A DNA stretch of 64,000 nucleotides from Fictibacillus arsenicus (GCF_001642935.1 NZ_CP016761.1:3534001-3598000), one strand, 5' to 3'. Numbered from the stretch's first letter, positions 51,000 through 59,819 are shown. The notes: generated by a model not told the origin, from the sequence alone. Made by a program: numbers and translations.

Positions 51000-52268
51000 T
51001 TATATTATTGCATCTTGTATAAGCAGCTCATTTCTTACACTAACAGGATCTACAAACCCATGTTGACAATATAGGGCAGCAGTTACTCCCGCAGCATGCC
51101 CAGTCGCAAATGCTGTCCCCATAACTCTTACTGAAGCAAATGCATCTGGGTCACATGCAATAGTTCTGCCTGCGGCCCAAAGATTATTAATATTTCTTAC
51201 CTTTAAACTTCGTAAAGGAATATCATAGTAACTATTATTAGCTATTGATTGCCATACGTTTGGTGCACCTGGTTCAGAATGAGATTCCATTGGCCATCCT
51301 CCCCTTCCTATAGAGTCATTATGTCTTCTAGCATTTAGTACATCGCTGTGAGTTAATATATAATCACCAACAATATGTCTTGTCTCCCGTATACCGATCT
51401 GTGGTCCTGTCTGCACTAAGTAAGCGTTTTCAAAACCAGGTAAATATTTTTTAAATGCTTCTAAATATCCCCAAGCCTGTTTACGTGCTGACATTTCTGC
51501 TTTCGTCATACTGACGCTGTCTAATCCATTCACCCCTTCATCTGCTAATATAGCTAGAACATCTTTTGATCCCGGCATTCTCACTATCGTTCCTAATTCT
51601 TTAGTTAGGGCTGCAATCCCATGTTCTTTACCTAGTTTAATAGCTTTCTGAACCTCTAAAGGGTGAGCATTTGATTCTTCTCTGACTCCACCTATTCGAA
51701 TCATTAACGTCCCAGCTTGAAAAGTTCCTTTTTCATTCCCGCAAATATATTCCCCCCCAGCTAAAGCAGTCAAGTTTGCTTCTCCACTAGCGTCTATAAA
51801 AGCTTCAGCTTCTATTGTAAATCGGCCGGAATGATCCACACACTCTATTGCTTTTATCTTCCCATCTTCTACATTTGTACCTATAACTTGGACGTGTAAT
51901 AATGGCTTAACATTATTTTCAGCTATACAATTATCCAAGGCTATTTTAGTTGCTTCAGGATCTAACAATACGATAACCGTTCCAGTATGTGGTGTCCGCT
52001 TTGGACCATCATACATTCCTATCTTAGAAAGATTGTTTAATACCTTTTGTCCTACTCCACCTACTATTTGTTCAGGTGGATTTCCTTGAGTAAAGAACCC
52101 ACAATATGTAAGTACTGAACTATGTGTAGCCGCACCGCCAAAGTAAGGGTTTTTCTCAATTAAAATTGTATCTGCACCAGTCTGTGCTGCTCCTATTGCT
52201 GCGGCAACACCCGCTGACCCCCCACCTACAACAACTACATCACATTTCATGTCTCTTTGTTTTGTCAT
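51000..52268 (-). CDS. FAD-dependent oxidoreductase of unknown substrate
   Basis: The 422-residue protein starts with VVVVGGGSAGVAAAIGAAQTG and has YFGGAATHSSVLTYCG and GPQIGIRETRHIVGDY, signatures of the FAD_oxidored family. It is the first gene of the gentisate operon, upstream of the importer. It may open a pathway step before the hydroxylase. Substrate is not evident. The LysR gene is divergent, 121 bases away. Confidence 0.7.
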   Translation of the reverse strand: MTKQRDMKCDVVVVGGGSAGVAAAIGAAQTGADTILIEKNPYFGGAATHSSVLTYCGFFTQGNPPEQIVGGVGQKVLNNLSKIGMYDGPKRTPHTGTVIVLLDPEATKIALDNCIAENNVKPLLHVQVIGTNVEDGKIKAIECVDHSGRFTIEAEAFIDASGEANLTALAGGEYICGNEKGTFQAGTLMIRIGGVREESNAHPLEVQKAIKLGKEHGIAALTKELGTIVRMPGSKDVLAILADEGVNGLDSVSMTKAEMSARKQAWGYLEAFKKYLPGFENAYLVQTGPQIGIRETRHIVGDYILTHSDVLNARRHNDSIGRGGWPMESHSEPGAPNVWQSIANNSYYDIPLRSLKVRNINNLWAAGRTIACDPDAFASVRVMGTAFATGHAAGVTAALYCQHGFVDPVSVRNELLIQDAII

Positions 52269-52389
52269 TTCCGTCTCCTTTTTACTTATTATTCAAACTT
52301 TTCTTAATTTTATGAAATATTATTAATTACTACAATCGATATTTCTGATAGAATTAATAAGTGAAACTAATAAATGAGGTTGATTTGTT

Positions 52390-53289
52390 ATGGAAATTCA
52401 TCAATTAGAATATGTAGTTGCTGTTGCTAACCATAGACAGTTTACAAAGGCTGCGGAAGAAATTTGTTTATCTCAATCATCTTTATCTCAGCAAATAATT
52501 AAATTGGAAGAAGAACTTGAAGTCCGCCTCTTCGATCGTACTACTCGTTCTGTACGATTAACTCCTGCGGGTAAAGAATTCCTTTTATACGCAAAACGTA
52601 TCCTTAGTGAAGTTAAACAGGCACGTAAAACAATGTTGCAATACACTGATTTGGAGCGCGGTCATATTGTTCTAGGGACTCTTCCAATAATAGGTCAATT
52701 GGGTTTTACTTCTTTAATTGCATCTTTTCAACGAAAATATCCCGGTATTAATATCGAAATTCGAGAGGGTGGTAGCGAAGACTTGCTGGAATGGTTGCTC
52801 TTAGCTGAAATAGAAGTTGCCCTTCTTACACCTCCAGATCGTCTTAAAAGTGAAGAAAATTTAGAATTTCATCTTTTACTAGAAGATGAAATTGTACTTA
52901 TTACAAGCTTGTCTCACCGACTAGCTAATAGTGATAAAATTAATTTAGCCGATGCAGCAACTGAAAATTTTTTATTTATGAACTATCATTCTGGAATGCG
53001 TAAAATTAGTAAGCTTGCATGTAATCTTGCAGGATTCGAACCAAAGATCATTTATGAAAGTAGTCAAGTAGAAACCATTTGTGGACTCGTGGAAGAAAAT
53101 ATTGGGGTTGCTTTACTAACTTCAAGAGTAGCCGCCTCTTATAAACATTATAAAATTCATGTTGTTCATTTAAATAGAGCCTATATGCGTAAAACTGCTT
53201 TAGCTCTTCCAAAAACTCAATTTATTTCAAAAGCAGTAGATGCTTTTCGAGATTTTACACTTGATTGGATACCAAATATTAAAAATTAG
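52390..53289 (+). CDS. LysR-family regulator of the gentisate operon
   Basis: The 299-residue protein has the N-terminal winged helix (HQLEYVVAVANHRQFTKAAE, SSLSQQIIKLEEEL) and a periplasmic-binding-like effector domain from about residue 90. It is divergent from the ten-gene catabolic operon, the usual arrangement for LysR regulators, with a pathway compound as probable inducer. GAGGTTG lies upstream of the ATG. The 228 bases to the lipoprotein relic hold no feature I can support. Confidence 0.88.
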   Translation: MEIHQLEYVVAVANHRQFTKAAEEICLSQSSLSQQIIKLEEELEVRLFDRTTRSVRLTPAGKEFLLYAKRILSEVKQARKTMLQYTDLERGHIVLGTLPIIGQLGFTSLIASFQRKYPGINIEIREGGSEDLLEWLLLAEIEVALLTPPDRLKSEENLEFHLLLEDEIVLITSLSHRLANSDKINLADAATENFLFMNYHSGMRKISKLACNLAGFEPKIIYESSQVETICGLVEENIGVALLTSRVAASYKHYKIHVVHLNRAYMRKTALALPKTQFISKAVDAFRDFTLDWIPNIKN

Positions 53290-53497
53290 CTACTTCTATT
53301 TAAACTAAACTTTAACTTCATCTCATCTATCAGAGTTTATTAGAACCCTCATTTTTACCACTAGCAATCATCAATTTAGAAATTTACTTTAAATTACTCT
53401 ATATTATAGTATTCCTTAATTGAGATCTTCATTTGTCTATCTACTTAAAATAAACAATCTTTTATACACTTTAGTAATGACAATAGCTCCTCCGAAC

Positions 53498-53725
53498 CTA
53501 TTCCGAGGAAGGTGGCTAATGAAAGAGAACATTCAGGCGAGTGCGTTTCTCACAATCATAACAGCCCTCGAAAATCAAGATAGCGGTCTAATTAATGAAG
53601 CCAATGAAAAGCTGAATACTCCACGGAAAATGATGAGAGATTATCAGAATGCAGTGGAAAAGTTGTCAAAGGAACATGATGTGAAGTTGAAGTTGGAGAA
53701 AAATAAAAAATCAGAGGAACTTTAA
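53498..53725 (+). pseudogene. Internally deleted duplicate of the lipoprotein gene at 42958
   Basis: Upstream CCTATTC-CGAGG and GGTGGCTAATGAAA copy the ribosome-binding region of the intact gene. After Met-Lys the frame jumps to the intact gene's residue about 103 (ENIQASAFLTIITALENQD) and runs to the same end, KKSEEL. The 68-codon product lacks the lipobox, so it cannot be a lipoprotein. Roughly nine bases in ten match the intact copy. Confidence 0.9.
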
Positions 53726-53727
53726 AG

Positions 53728-53779
53728 TAAAAAGAGGCAAGACTTTTAAACATTTGTTTAAATAGTCAGCCTCTTTTTC
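53728..53779 (+). terminator. Terminator of the lipoprotein relic (duplicate of 43462-43513)
   Basis: AAAAGAGGC pairs with GCCTCTTTTT with an inner TTTAAAC/GTTTAAA helix, like the intact copy. The block CTATAGGACTTAACGT downstream is also shared. Confidence 0.85.
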
Positions 53780-53812
53780 AACTCGAACTATAGGACTTAA
53801 CGTAGTTATTAA

Positions 53813-54253
53813 TCACGAATCTGCCACAAAACAAAATCTACCTTTTAAACATTCGCTAAACCTGTATTCGGATATGTTTCGTCGAATAATCGGATGATCT
53901 GGATTGATGGTAGCTGCAAGTTTACTTGAAAAAGAAGCTTCTACTCTATCCAATTCTTTAAATAAAAAATTCAGTGCTTGCTCAAAAGTTGGAGATTGAT
54001 ATTTATTCTCCTCCATAAAACGGTAAAAGGTATCATAAAATAGCTGCGATCTTTGACGCATTCTATAAAAACCATTAAACGCTTGTTTAAATTCAGCACT
54101 TTTAGACACATCCACATTGTAGATTAAATTACGAATATGCAGGTACTTTTGCAATCCCGGCTGCACTTTACTAAGAGCTTCTATCACACTTTTATCATCT
54201 AATAAAATAACTTGCGACAAAATATCAGTCCTCTCATCCACCTGCTCAAACAC
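53813..54253 (-). CDS. Hypothetical protein, possibly truncated at its N-terminus
   Basis: The 146-residue frame is helical and aromatic-rich (FNGFYRMRQRSQLFYDTFYRFMEE, then SEYRFSECLKGRF). The first possible start is GTG 54253, which has a poor ribosome-binding site. The frame is open a few codons further up (LPSQG), so the beginning may have been lost. Family not recognised. Confidence 0.5.
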   Translation of the reverse strand: MFEQVDERTDILSQVILLDDKSVIEALSKVQPGLQKYLHIRNLIYNVDVSKSAEFKQAFNGFYRMRQRSQLFYDTFYRFMEENKYQSPTFEQALNFLFKELDRVEASFSSKLAATINPDHPIIRRNISEYRFSECLKGRFCFVADS

Positions 54254-54280
54254 GCCTTGAGAAGGAAGTAACTTTTAAAC

Positions 54281-54637
54281 TTAATCCTCATACCCTTTCA
54301 CGTGGTAAAAAGCCGTTGGTTTAAATCCTCCTTGAGCGTTGAATAAGCCAGACTGACGATGTGCATTTCTCCCTTTTGGAGCTTGATGATGTTTTACATT
54401 CTTTTTTGGTTTATTTTTATGTAGTGCAGGAGATTTTTGTTTGATTTGATTGGGTTTGTATCTTTGTTCTTTATACTTTTCCATTTGTTCTATATCATTA
54501 ATAAGCTTTGATACAAATTTCTTAATTTCTTCTATTCGACTATTAATAAGGGGATTGTCAGTATTTTGTTTAGCATACTGCAAATTTTCGTGTATCATAT
54601 CTAATTCTCCAATAAGGCTACTGTGCTTATCGTTCAT
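54281..54637 (-). CDS. Hypothetical protein with coiled coil and basic tail
   Basis: The 118-residue protein starts MNDKHSSLIGELDMIHEN at ATG 54637, behind GAGGAG. Residues 1-65 form a likely coiled coil; residues 70-105 are very basic (HKNKPKKNVKHHQAPKGRN). It ends 28 bases before the next gene. Function unknown. Confidence 0.55.
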   Translation of the reverse strand: MNDKHSSLIGELDMIHENLQYAKQNTDNPLINSRIEEIKKFVSKLINDIEQMEKYKEQRYKPNQIKQKSPALHKNKPKKNVKHHQAPKGRNAHRQSGLFNAQGGFKPTAFYHVKGYED

Positions 54638-54746
54638 ATTTAATCTCCTCGCCCTTTCAATAATTCTTAGTCGTGATAGTAAACCCTTTAACTTATACAT
54701 CGGCATCTATTGTAAAAAATTTACATCAACAAAAAGGAAAATTAAT

Positions 54747-54781
54747 CAAAAAAAAACAACCTCGAAATTTCCGAGGTTGTT
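54747..54781 (-). terminator. Terminator downstream of the broken DxDxDG-repeat gene
   Basis: AACAACCTCG pairs with CGAGGTTGTT; on the minus strand a run of nine Ts follows. Confidence 0.85.
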
Positions 54782-54796
54782 CCAAATTCATTTATT

Positions 54797-55018
54797 TCAC
54801 ATGTGGATTCGTTCCTTAGCCTGCTCCACTAAGTTCGTAAACCCATCCTTATCGAAATCTTCAGCTGCATCGTTTACTCCATTTCCGTCAGTATCCTTCA
54901 TTAACGGGTTAAGATGAGTTGGTTTAAATTCCGCTGCATTGCTGAAGTTTTTGAACACCTTGCTAGAGTCGTGATACACCACTTCAAAATAATCAGATAG
55001 CATGTCTCCGTCTGTATC
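54797..55018 (-). pseudogene. Fragment of a calcium-binding DxDxDG-repeat (thrombospondin type 3-like) protein, inverted half
   Basis: Reading leftward from the palindrome at 55010, the frame encodes DTDGDMLSDYFEV, then DTDGNGVNDAAEDFDKDG and a C-terminal tail ending ERIHM. Aspartate spacing fits type 3 repeats that bind calcium. No start codon or signal peptide remains at the proper place. Its counterpart lies head-to-head on the plus strand. Confidence 0.65.
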
Positions 55019-55026
55019 ATACAGAC
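55010..55026. repeat. Palindromic inversion junction GTCTGTAT-C-ATACAGAC
   Basis: The 8-bp arms each encode the start of a DxDxDG repeat (ATACAGAC), reading outward on both strands. It marks the point where the two gene halves meet head-to-head. Confidence 0.8.
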
Positions 55027-55268
55027 AAAGATGGTCTGAATGACTATGTTGAAGTCAGGATCTTCAAAACAAATACATTAAGGACGTGGACCCTAAAACG
55101 GATGAAGAAATTAATCTAAAACAAGTAAGAGAAACATTAGGAAAGCCTCATAAAATGTATGAAGACCAAAAATCCGGGACAACCGTTTATATATGGAATG
55201 ACACAAAACACTCGATTTCATTTTATTTTAAGGATGCGAACAATCTTTACTATGTTAGCGTAAAATAG
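55019..55268 (+). pseudogene. Second half of the broken DxDxDG-repeat gene with BamE-like C-terminus
   Basis: From 55021 the frame reads TDKDGLNDYVEVRIFKTN, then a one-base shift near 55075 leads to KDVDPKTDEEINLKQVRETLGKPHK and on to YFKDANNLYYVSVK. The latter part resembles small BamE/SmpA-like domains. No ribosome-binding site precedes it. It appears to be a relic, although the GTG at 55086 could start a 60-codon frame. Confidence 0.6.
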
Positions 55269-55274
55269 ATGATT

Positions 55275-55305
55275 AAAGCAGTCCACTTACAGGACTGCTT
55301 TTAGT
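55275..55305 (+). terminator. Terminator of the broken DxDxDG-repeat gene, plus-strand half
   Basis: AAAGCAGTCC (55275-55284) pairs with GGACTGCTTT (55292-55301) followed by Ts. Confidence 0.85.
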
Positions 55306-55403
55306 TTTAAATTAATATCAACATTCGACATGCTTCGACTTTCCTTGTCTATCTGTCATGCTATATTAGAATAGTATGACTACTTTGAAAGGATTGTGAT
55401 GTT

Positions 55404-57086
55404 ATGTCAGTTAAACAAACGTTTAAGAGATTACTAGCTTCCTCTCTTGCTGTTGGGTTAATCTCTTCACAAGTTGCAACCGCTTCCTTTGCTGCACCTA
55501 AAGAAACACCTAAGAAAAAGGAACCCAAAACATTTAACCTATCATTAATGCATACAAACGATACACATGCTCATTTAGATAATGTTGCAAAGCGTATTAC
55601 GGCTATAAAAGAGGTTCGTTCAGAAAAGCCAGATGCCCTATTGCTGGATGCCGGTGACGTGTTCTCTGGTACTTTATATTTTAATGAGTTTAAAGGACAA
55701 GCTGATCTAGAGTTTATGAATTTAGCAGGCTATGACCTTATGACATTTGGAAACCATGAGTTTGACCTTGGTTCCAGCCCAGAAGGACACCAAGCGTTGG
55801 CGGATTTCGTAAAAAATGCAGATTTTCCGATTGTTAGTACAAATGTCGACCTGTCAAATGACGAAAAGTTAAATCCTCTTTATAAAGATAAAATGACAAA
55901 GAAACCAGAAGACGGAAACATCTATCCTACTATTATTAAAAAAGTGAACGGAGAAAAGGTAGGATTCATCGGTCTTACAACCGAAGAAACAGCTGATATA
56001 TCGAGCCCTGAAGGTGTAGTTTTTGAAAACTATATTGAAGAAGCAGAAGAAGCTGTAAATCAATTAGAACGCCGTGGCATCAACAAAATAGTGGCAATCA
56101 CACACCTTGGTTATGACGATAATCCAGCGTATGACAACGATCTTGAACTGGCAAAACATGTAGACGGACTTGATGTCATCGTTGGTGGACACAGCCATAC
56201 AAAATTAGCAGAACCTGTCGTTATCTCCTCGGACGAAAACGGCCAAACAAAAGACGCGACCGTTATTGTACAAGCCTCTCAATATGGGGAGTTCTTAGGT
56301 ACACTGGATGTTCATTTCAACAAAAAAGGTGAAGTTATCGGACAAGCTGGGGAACTGATTGAAGTAAAGACAAAAGCAGAAGATCCTGAAGCTGCTGAAC
56401 TTTTGAAAAAGTATTCCAGTAAAATCGCTGAATTGAAGAACACACCAACTGGCGGTGTTGCTGAAAAAGAATTGGCTAACCCGCGTTCTGAAGGTGACGG
56501 ACCAAGTGTACGCAGCAACGAAACAGAGTTAGGAAATCTAATCACAGACGGTATGCTTGATAAAGCAAGAGAGTTCAACCCGACCGTTGCCATGGCATTC
56601 CAAAACGGTGGCGGAATCCGTGCACCAATCGATAAAGGTGAAATCACATACGGTGATGTTTTAACGACACTTCCATTCGGAAATACGCTTGCTACGATGA
56701 AGTTAACTGGTGCAGAGATTAAAGCAGCTCTTGAGCACAGTGTTAGCCAATCTCCGAAAGAAAGCGGCGGCTTCCTTCATGTGTCTGGTATGAAGTTTAC
56801 CTTTGACAGCACGAAAGCAGTAGGCAGCCGTGTTGTATCAATGGAAGTGAAAAATGCAGATGGAACATATACAGCAATTAATCCTGCAAAAGAATATGTA
56901 ATCGCAACAAACGCCTTCACAGCTAAAGGCGGAGACGGGTTTACTGTATTTAAAACAGCTTATGAGCAAGGCCGCGTAACCGACCTAGGCGCTTCCGACT
57001 GGGAGAACCTGCGTGATTATGTAGCCGAGTTAGGCAGTGTTAACCCGCAAATTGAAGGACGAATTAAGGATGTAGCTAGACAATAA
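55404..57086 (+). CDS. Secreted 5'-nucleotidase/2',3'-cyclic phosphodiesterase-type metallophosphatase
   Basis: The 560-residue protein has a signal peptide (cleavage after about ATASFAA, residue 31). The metallophosphatase domain has HTNDTHAHLD, DAGDVFSG, GNHEFDLG, THLGYDD and GGHSHTK. The C-terminal 5'-nucleotidase domain (about 340-555) has FQNGGGIRAPIDKGEITYGD. It probably releases phosphate and nucleosides outside the cell. There is no sortase motif. AAAGGATTGTG lies upstream of the ATG. Confidence 0.88.
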   Translation: MSVKQTFKRLLASSLAVGLISSQVATASFAAPKETPKKKEPKTFNLSLMHTNDTHAHLDNVAKRITAIKEVRSEKPDALLLDAGDVFSGTLYFNEFKGQADLEFMNLAGYDLMTFGNHEFDLGSSPEGHQALADFVKNADFPIVSTNVDLSNDEKLNPLYKDKMTKKPEDGNIYPTIIKKVNGEKVGFIGLTTEETADISSPEGVVFENYIEEAEEAVNQLERRGINKIVAITHLGYDDNPAYDNDLELAKHVDGLDVIVGGHSHTKLAEPVVISSDENGQTKDATVIVQASQYGEFLGTLDVHFNKKGEVIGQAGELIEVKTKAEDPEAAELLKKYSSKIAELKNTPTGGVAEKELANPRSEGDGPSVRSNETELGNLITDGMLDKAREFNPTVAMAFQNGGGIRAPIDKGEITYGDVLTTLPFGNTLATMKLTGAEIKAALEHSVSQSPKESGGFLHVSGMKFTFDSTKAVGSRVVSMEVKNADGTYTAINPAKEYVIATNAFTAKGGDGFTVFKTAYEQGRVTDLGASDWENLRDYVAELGSVNPQIEGRIKDVARQ

Positions 57087-57091
57087 GTTAT

Positions 57092-57124
57092 GGAGGCAGA
57101 CTTATGGTTTGCCTCTTTTTTATT
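57092..57124 (+). terminator. Terminator of the 5'-nucleotidase gene
   Basis: GAGGCA (57093-57098) pairs with TGCCTC (57110-57115) followed by TTTTTT. Confidence 0.8.
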
Positions 57125-57160
57125 TTTCATCTTGTTTCTTTTTTAACTCTTATTTCTCCT

Positions 57161-57194
57161 AACGAAAATAGCCCCCTAAATCAAAAGAGGGCTA
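57161..57194 (-). terminator. Probable terminator of the esterase gene
   Basis: On the minus strand TAGCCC (57094 side, 57194-57189) pairs with GGGCTA (57074 side, 57174-57169), followed by TTTTCGTT. About 110 bases separate it from the stop codon; I see no feature in between. Confidence 0.6.
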
Positions 57195-57307
57195 AGTAGT
57201 AGAATTTATTCAAAATCTTCCCATTAAAAAACAGATCAGCACCATACTCCAAAGCAAGTGTAGTCTTACCAAATGGAGCCTTAAAAGCCAGTTCAACTTG
57301 TTTATTC

Positions 57308-58591
57308 TTATTTTTTAGGTTTGATGCTAACAGAAAGTGTATCTTCAGCTTTTTCAGTCGTAAAATCAAGATCTATCTTTAATCTTCCTTCCTCATCGGC
57401 ATCCGCTTTTATCACTTTCGTTCTGCCTGCCCCCTTAACTTTCACTTGGTAGAGTCCATGAGGCGTAAACCATGGAGCTGTTCGTATCTCTGCTTTTCCA
57501 GATCCAGTGAGATCAAATCCTTTGGTTGAAACATTGGAAAGCTTGGCAAACTCCATGTTTTTTCTTTGGAATTCCACCTGCCAGCTATAGACAGAAAAGG
57601 CATTTTCCGCTGATTTATAACTAAAAGGAATGGGTGCTTCCGGCGGGTTATTAAAGATGTCCATGAATCTTGGCAAGGTCTGATGCAAGTCCCGCTGCCA
57701 GTAACCCCATGTATGAGAGCCAGCACCGTAGCTGTCCCAAATGTGCGGGATGTTTAGTTCGTCTAAACGATCATGTAGGCTTGTTGACATGACAAAACAA
57801 GTCTTCTCAACGGGAGATTCCAATCCGCCATCCAACGGCCCACCTGCTTCACCATTACCTGTATGAATCGCAAGGTCTACTCCCTCCAAGTTTTCGGCTA
57901 GATCCCACGGGTTGTGGCTTCTCCAGATGATCTCATTTGTTTCTCTGTCACCCCAAACCGTCCCAGGGGGTACTTTCTCCTGATTTTGAAAAATGGTCTT
58001 CTCTAAAAAGTCGGGATCTAAGTTGGTATCAAGTACACCTGAGAACGAGGCGGCGGCTACAAAAAGGTCAGGATGACGGGCAGCATAAGACATCGCTCCA
58101 AAGCCTCCCATAGATAACCCCGCTACTGCCCGTCCTTCTCTCGTTCCTTTCGCCCGGTACTCCTGTTCAATCCAAGGAATTAGTTCATTAATATGATACT
58201 TCTCCCACTCCGGAGGTCCATAGTCTCCCTGGTTGTACCAATCCGAATAGCTGGCTCCTCTTCCTGCATCCGGCATCACAACGATCAGCGGCAGGTTTTC
58301 CGTTGCTTTTTCAATATCCGTCCGTGCTGTCCATGCTTTATAGTCTCCACAGCATCCATGCAATAAGTAGAGAACCGGGTAGGTTTCATTGGAATCCTCA
58401 TACCCTTTGGGCAGCAAAATCCGCAGCGAGGTCTGTTTACCGAGTGCCGGGCTTTCCAGCACGATATCGTGTTGCCTTTCGCTAAGCAGCGTATCCGAAA
58501 CCAGTCTTACCTTTGCTTGTGCTTGTCCACTCGGATAAAGTCCGACAATCAACAGTATCACCAAGATACTTTTGAGCAAGATCCGAAACAT
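57308..58591 (-). CDS. Secreted esterase of the esterase D/antigen 85-like alpha/beta-hydrolase family
   Basis: The 427-residue protein has a signal peptide (FRILLKSILVILLIVGLYP, cleaved near AQA). The hydrolase domain has YLLHGCCGD and the nucleophile Ser in GLSMGGFGAM; a His in GSHTWGYW completes the triad. A beta-rich C-terminal domain of about 110 residues follows. GGGAGG precedes the ATG at 58591; the longer frame to 58702 is unlikely. The substrate may be a polymer-linked ester. Confidence 0.82.
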   Translation of the reverse strand: MFRILLKSILVILLIVGLYPSGQAQAKVRLVSDTLLSERQHDIVLESPALGKQTSLRILLPKGYEDSNETYPVLYLLHGCCGDYKAWTARTDIEKATENLPLIVVMPDAGRGASYSDWYNQGDYGPPEWEKYHINELIPWIEQEYRAKGTREGRAVAGLSMGGFGAMSYAARHPDLFVAAASFSGVLDTNLDPDFLEKTIFQNQEKVPPGTVWGDRETNEIIWRSHNPWDLAENLEGVDLAIHTGNGEAGGPLDGGLESPVEKTCFVMSTSLHDRLDELNIPHIWDSYGAGSHTWGYWQRDLHQTLPRFMDIFNNPPEAPIPFSYKSAENAFSVYSWQVEFQRKNMEFAKLSNVSTKGFDLTGSGKAEIRTAPWFTPHGLYQVKVKGAGRTKVIKADADEEGRLKIDLDFTTEKAEDTLSVSIKPKK

Positions 58592-58824
58592 GGCGTATAT
58601 TCCTCCCTTAGCATTACCTGAAATTTCCTTATACAAGAATAAGATTACATGCCAAATGCTAGATTTACAATAAGACGAAGTGCTCGACATGAGCACCTTC
58701 AAAGTGGGATTATTTACTTATTAAAATGTATTAGATGCAGTTCCTGTTTAACGTTCAATACTCCTATACGAAAATAACCAAGTATTTGATATGGTATTAA
58801 TTACTAGATATGAGAGGTGTCATC

Positions 58825-59265
58825 ATGATCATTGTTCTAATTATATTTGCACTAATCGCCGGCATGGCATTACCAACACAATTCAGCATCAATGCACAGT
58901 TAAGGACTTTAGTAGGTTCTCCTATCCTGGCTTCTACGATCTCCTTTATTGTGGGATCTATCGCATTATTGATTCTGTCAATCTTTAATCATGGAATAAA
59001 AGTTAGTAAAGGTTGGATTGAGGCACCTTGGTGGGTTTGGACCGGCGGCTTGTTAGGGGCTTTTTATGTAGTTGCCACCATTGTCTTAATACCTAGGATC
59101 GGTGCAGCATCAACAGTAGCATTCATTCTAACGGGACAAATCATAGCTTCTGTACTGATTGATCATTTCGGACTTCTCGGCGTGCATGTTCAACCAATTA
59201 ATCTATTTAAACTTATTGGCGTTTCCCTCATTATTATAGGGGTGTATTTTGTGCAGAAATATTAA
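58825..59265 (+). CDS. DMT-superfamily membrane protein (YdcZ/DUF606 type)
   Basis: The 146-residue protein has about five membrane spans, with GMALPTQFSINAQLR and VAFILTGQIIASVLIDHFG, signatures of the DUF606 half-size transporters. GAGAGGTG precedes the ATG at 58825, which is five codons inside the longest frame. Members usually work as pairs, but no partner is visible. Confidence 0.82.
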   Translation: MIIVLIIFALIAGMALPTQFSINAQLRTLVGSPILASTISFIVGSIALLILSIFNHGIKVSKGWIEAPWWVWTGGLLGAFYVVATIVLIPRIGAASTVAFILTGQIIASVLIDHFGLLGVHVQPINLFKLIGVSLIIIGVYFVQKY

Positions 59266-59327
59266 TAGGGACGATTTTATAATAGGGGATGACCCAAAAG
59301 CAAGGTCTTTTTGAATGAATAACGGTT

Positions 59328-59480
59328 CTATGCACCAAAATCCATACTCTATGCACGGAAGTAAAAAGTCTATGCACCAAACGGGGATTCCTATACATGA
59401 AACCTTTGTGTCTATGCACCGTTCGTTTTTCTATGCACCAAATTGGTCGTTCTATGCGCCGAAATGGCCACTCTATGCAC
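59328..59480 (-). repeat. Array F: eight units of the array E core in opposite orientation, period 21 (one step of 19)
   Basis: On the plus strand CTATGCAC cores start at 59328, 59349, 59370, 59391 (CTATACAT), 59412, 59431, 59452 (CTATGCGC) and 59473. Read on the minus strand the unit is TTGGTGCATAGA, closely like TTGGTTCATAGA in array E. It follows the terminator of a minus-strand pseudogene. Confidence 0.83.
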
Positions 59481-59485
59481 GAAAC

Positions 59486-59519
59486 GAAAAAAAGAGGGTG
59501 TCCCATAAGGAGTCACCTT
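59486..59519 (-). terminator. Terminator of the M20-peptidase relic
   Basis: On the minus strand AAGGTG-AC-TCC pairs with GGACACCCT with a two-base bulge, followed by CTTTTTTTCG. Confidence 0.6.
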
Positions 59520-59527
59520 CTTTCTAC

Positions 59528-59819
59528 CTAAATCGACAACCGCTGAATCGTCTTCGCCAAGAGCAGCGTCCGATCAGTCAACGTCGGTATATCCAGATAT
59601 TCGTCTTCACTATGTGCGTTCCCGCCGACTGGCCCTAGTCCGTCAACGGTTGCGACACCGTTTGCTGAAGTGAAAGAGGCATCTGATCCCCCGCCGGTCG
59701 CGGTGTCTGACTAGTGCAACCCTATTTCTTCTCCCACTTCTTTAATGATCTCCAGAAGTGAGCGCGTTTGCTCATTCTTCTCCATCGGCGGCCGGCTGAT
59801 GTCACCATCCAGTTCAATT
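59528..59819 (-). pseudogene. C-terminal fragment of an M20 (glutamate carboxypeptidase type) peptidase
   Basis: The minus-strand frame encodes GDISRPPMEKNEQTRSLLEI, then an in-frame TAG, then TGGGSDASFTSANGVATVDG, GPVGGNAHSEDEYLD and RTLLLAKTIQRLSI to a stop at 59528. GGSDA and the GG-AHS motif are typical of carboxypeptidase G2-type enzymes. The N-terminal two thirds are missing, cut off near 59819. Confidence 0.8.

Noticed and set aside
52269-52389. LysR operator in the divergent intergenic region
   Set aside because: Several AT-rich T-N11-A matches exist, but none stands out from the AT-rich background, so no site is called.
57181-57369. Minus-strand 62-codon ORF overlapping the end of the esterase gene
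   Set aside because: It overlaps the esterase in another frame and has no ribosome-binding site; possibly a relic but not supportable.
59315-59638. Plus-strand ORF with repeated SMHQ-like heptads over array F
   Set aside because: The heptads follow from the 21-base DNA period; the 19-base step breaks the pattern, there is no ribosome-binding site, and the unit spacers are random.
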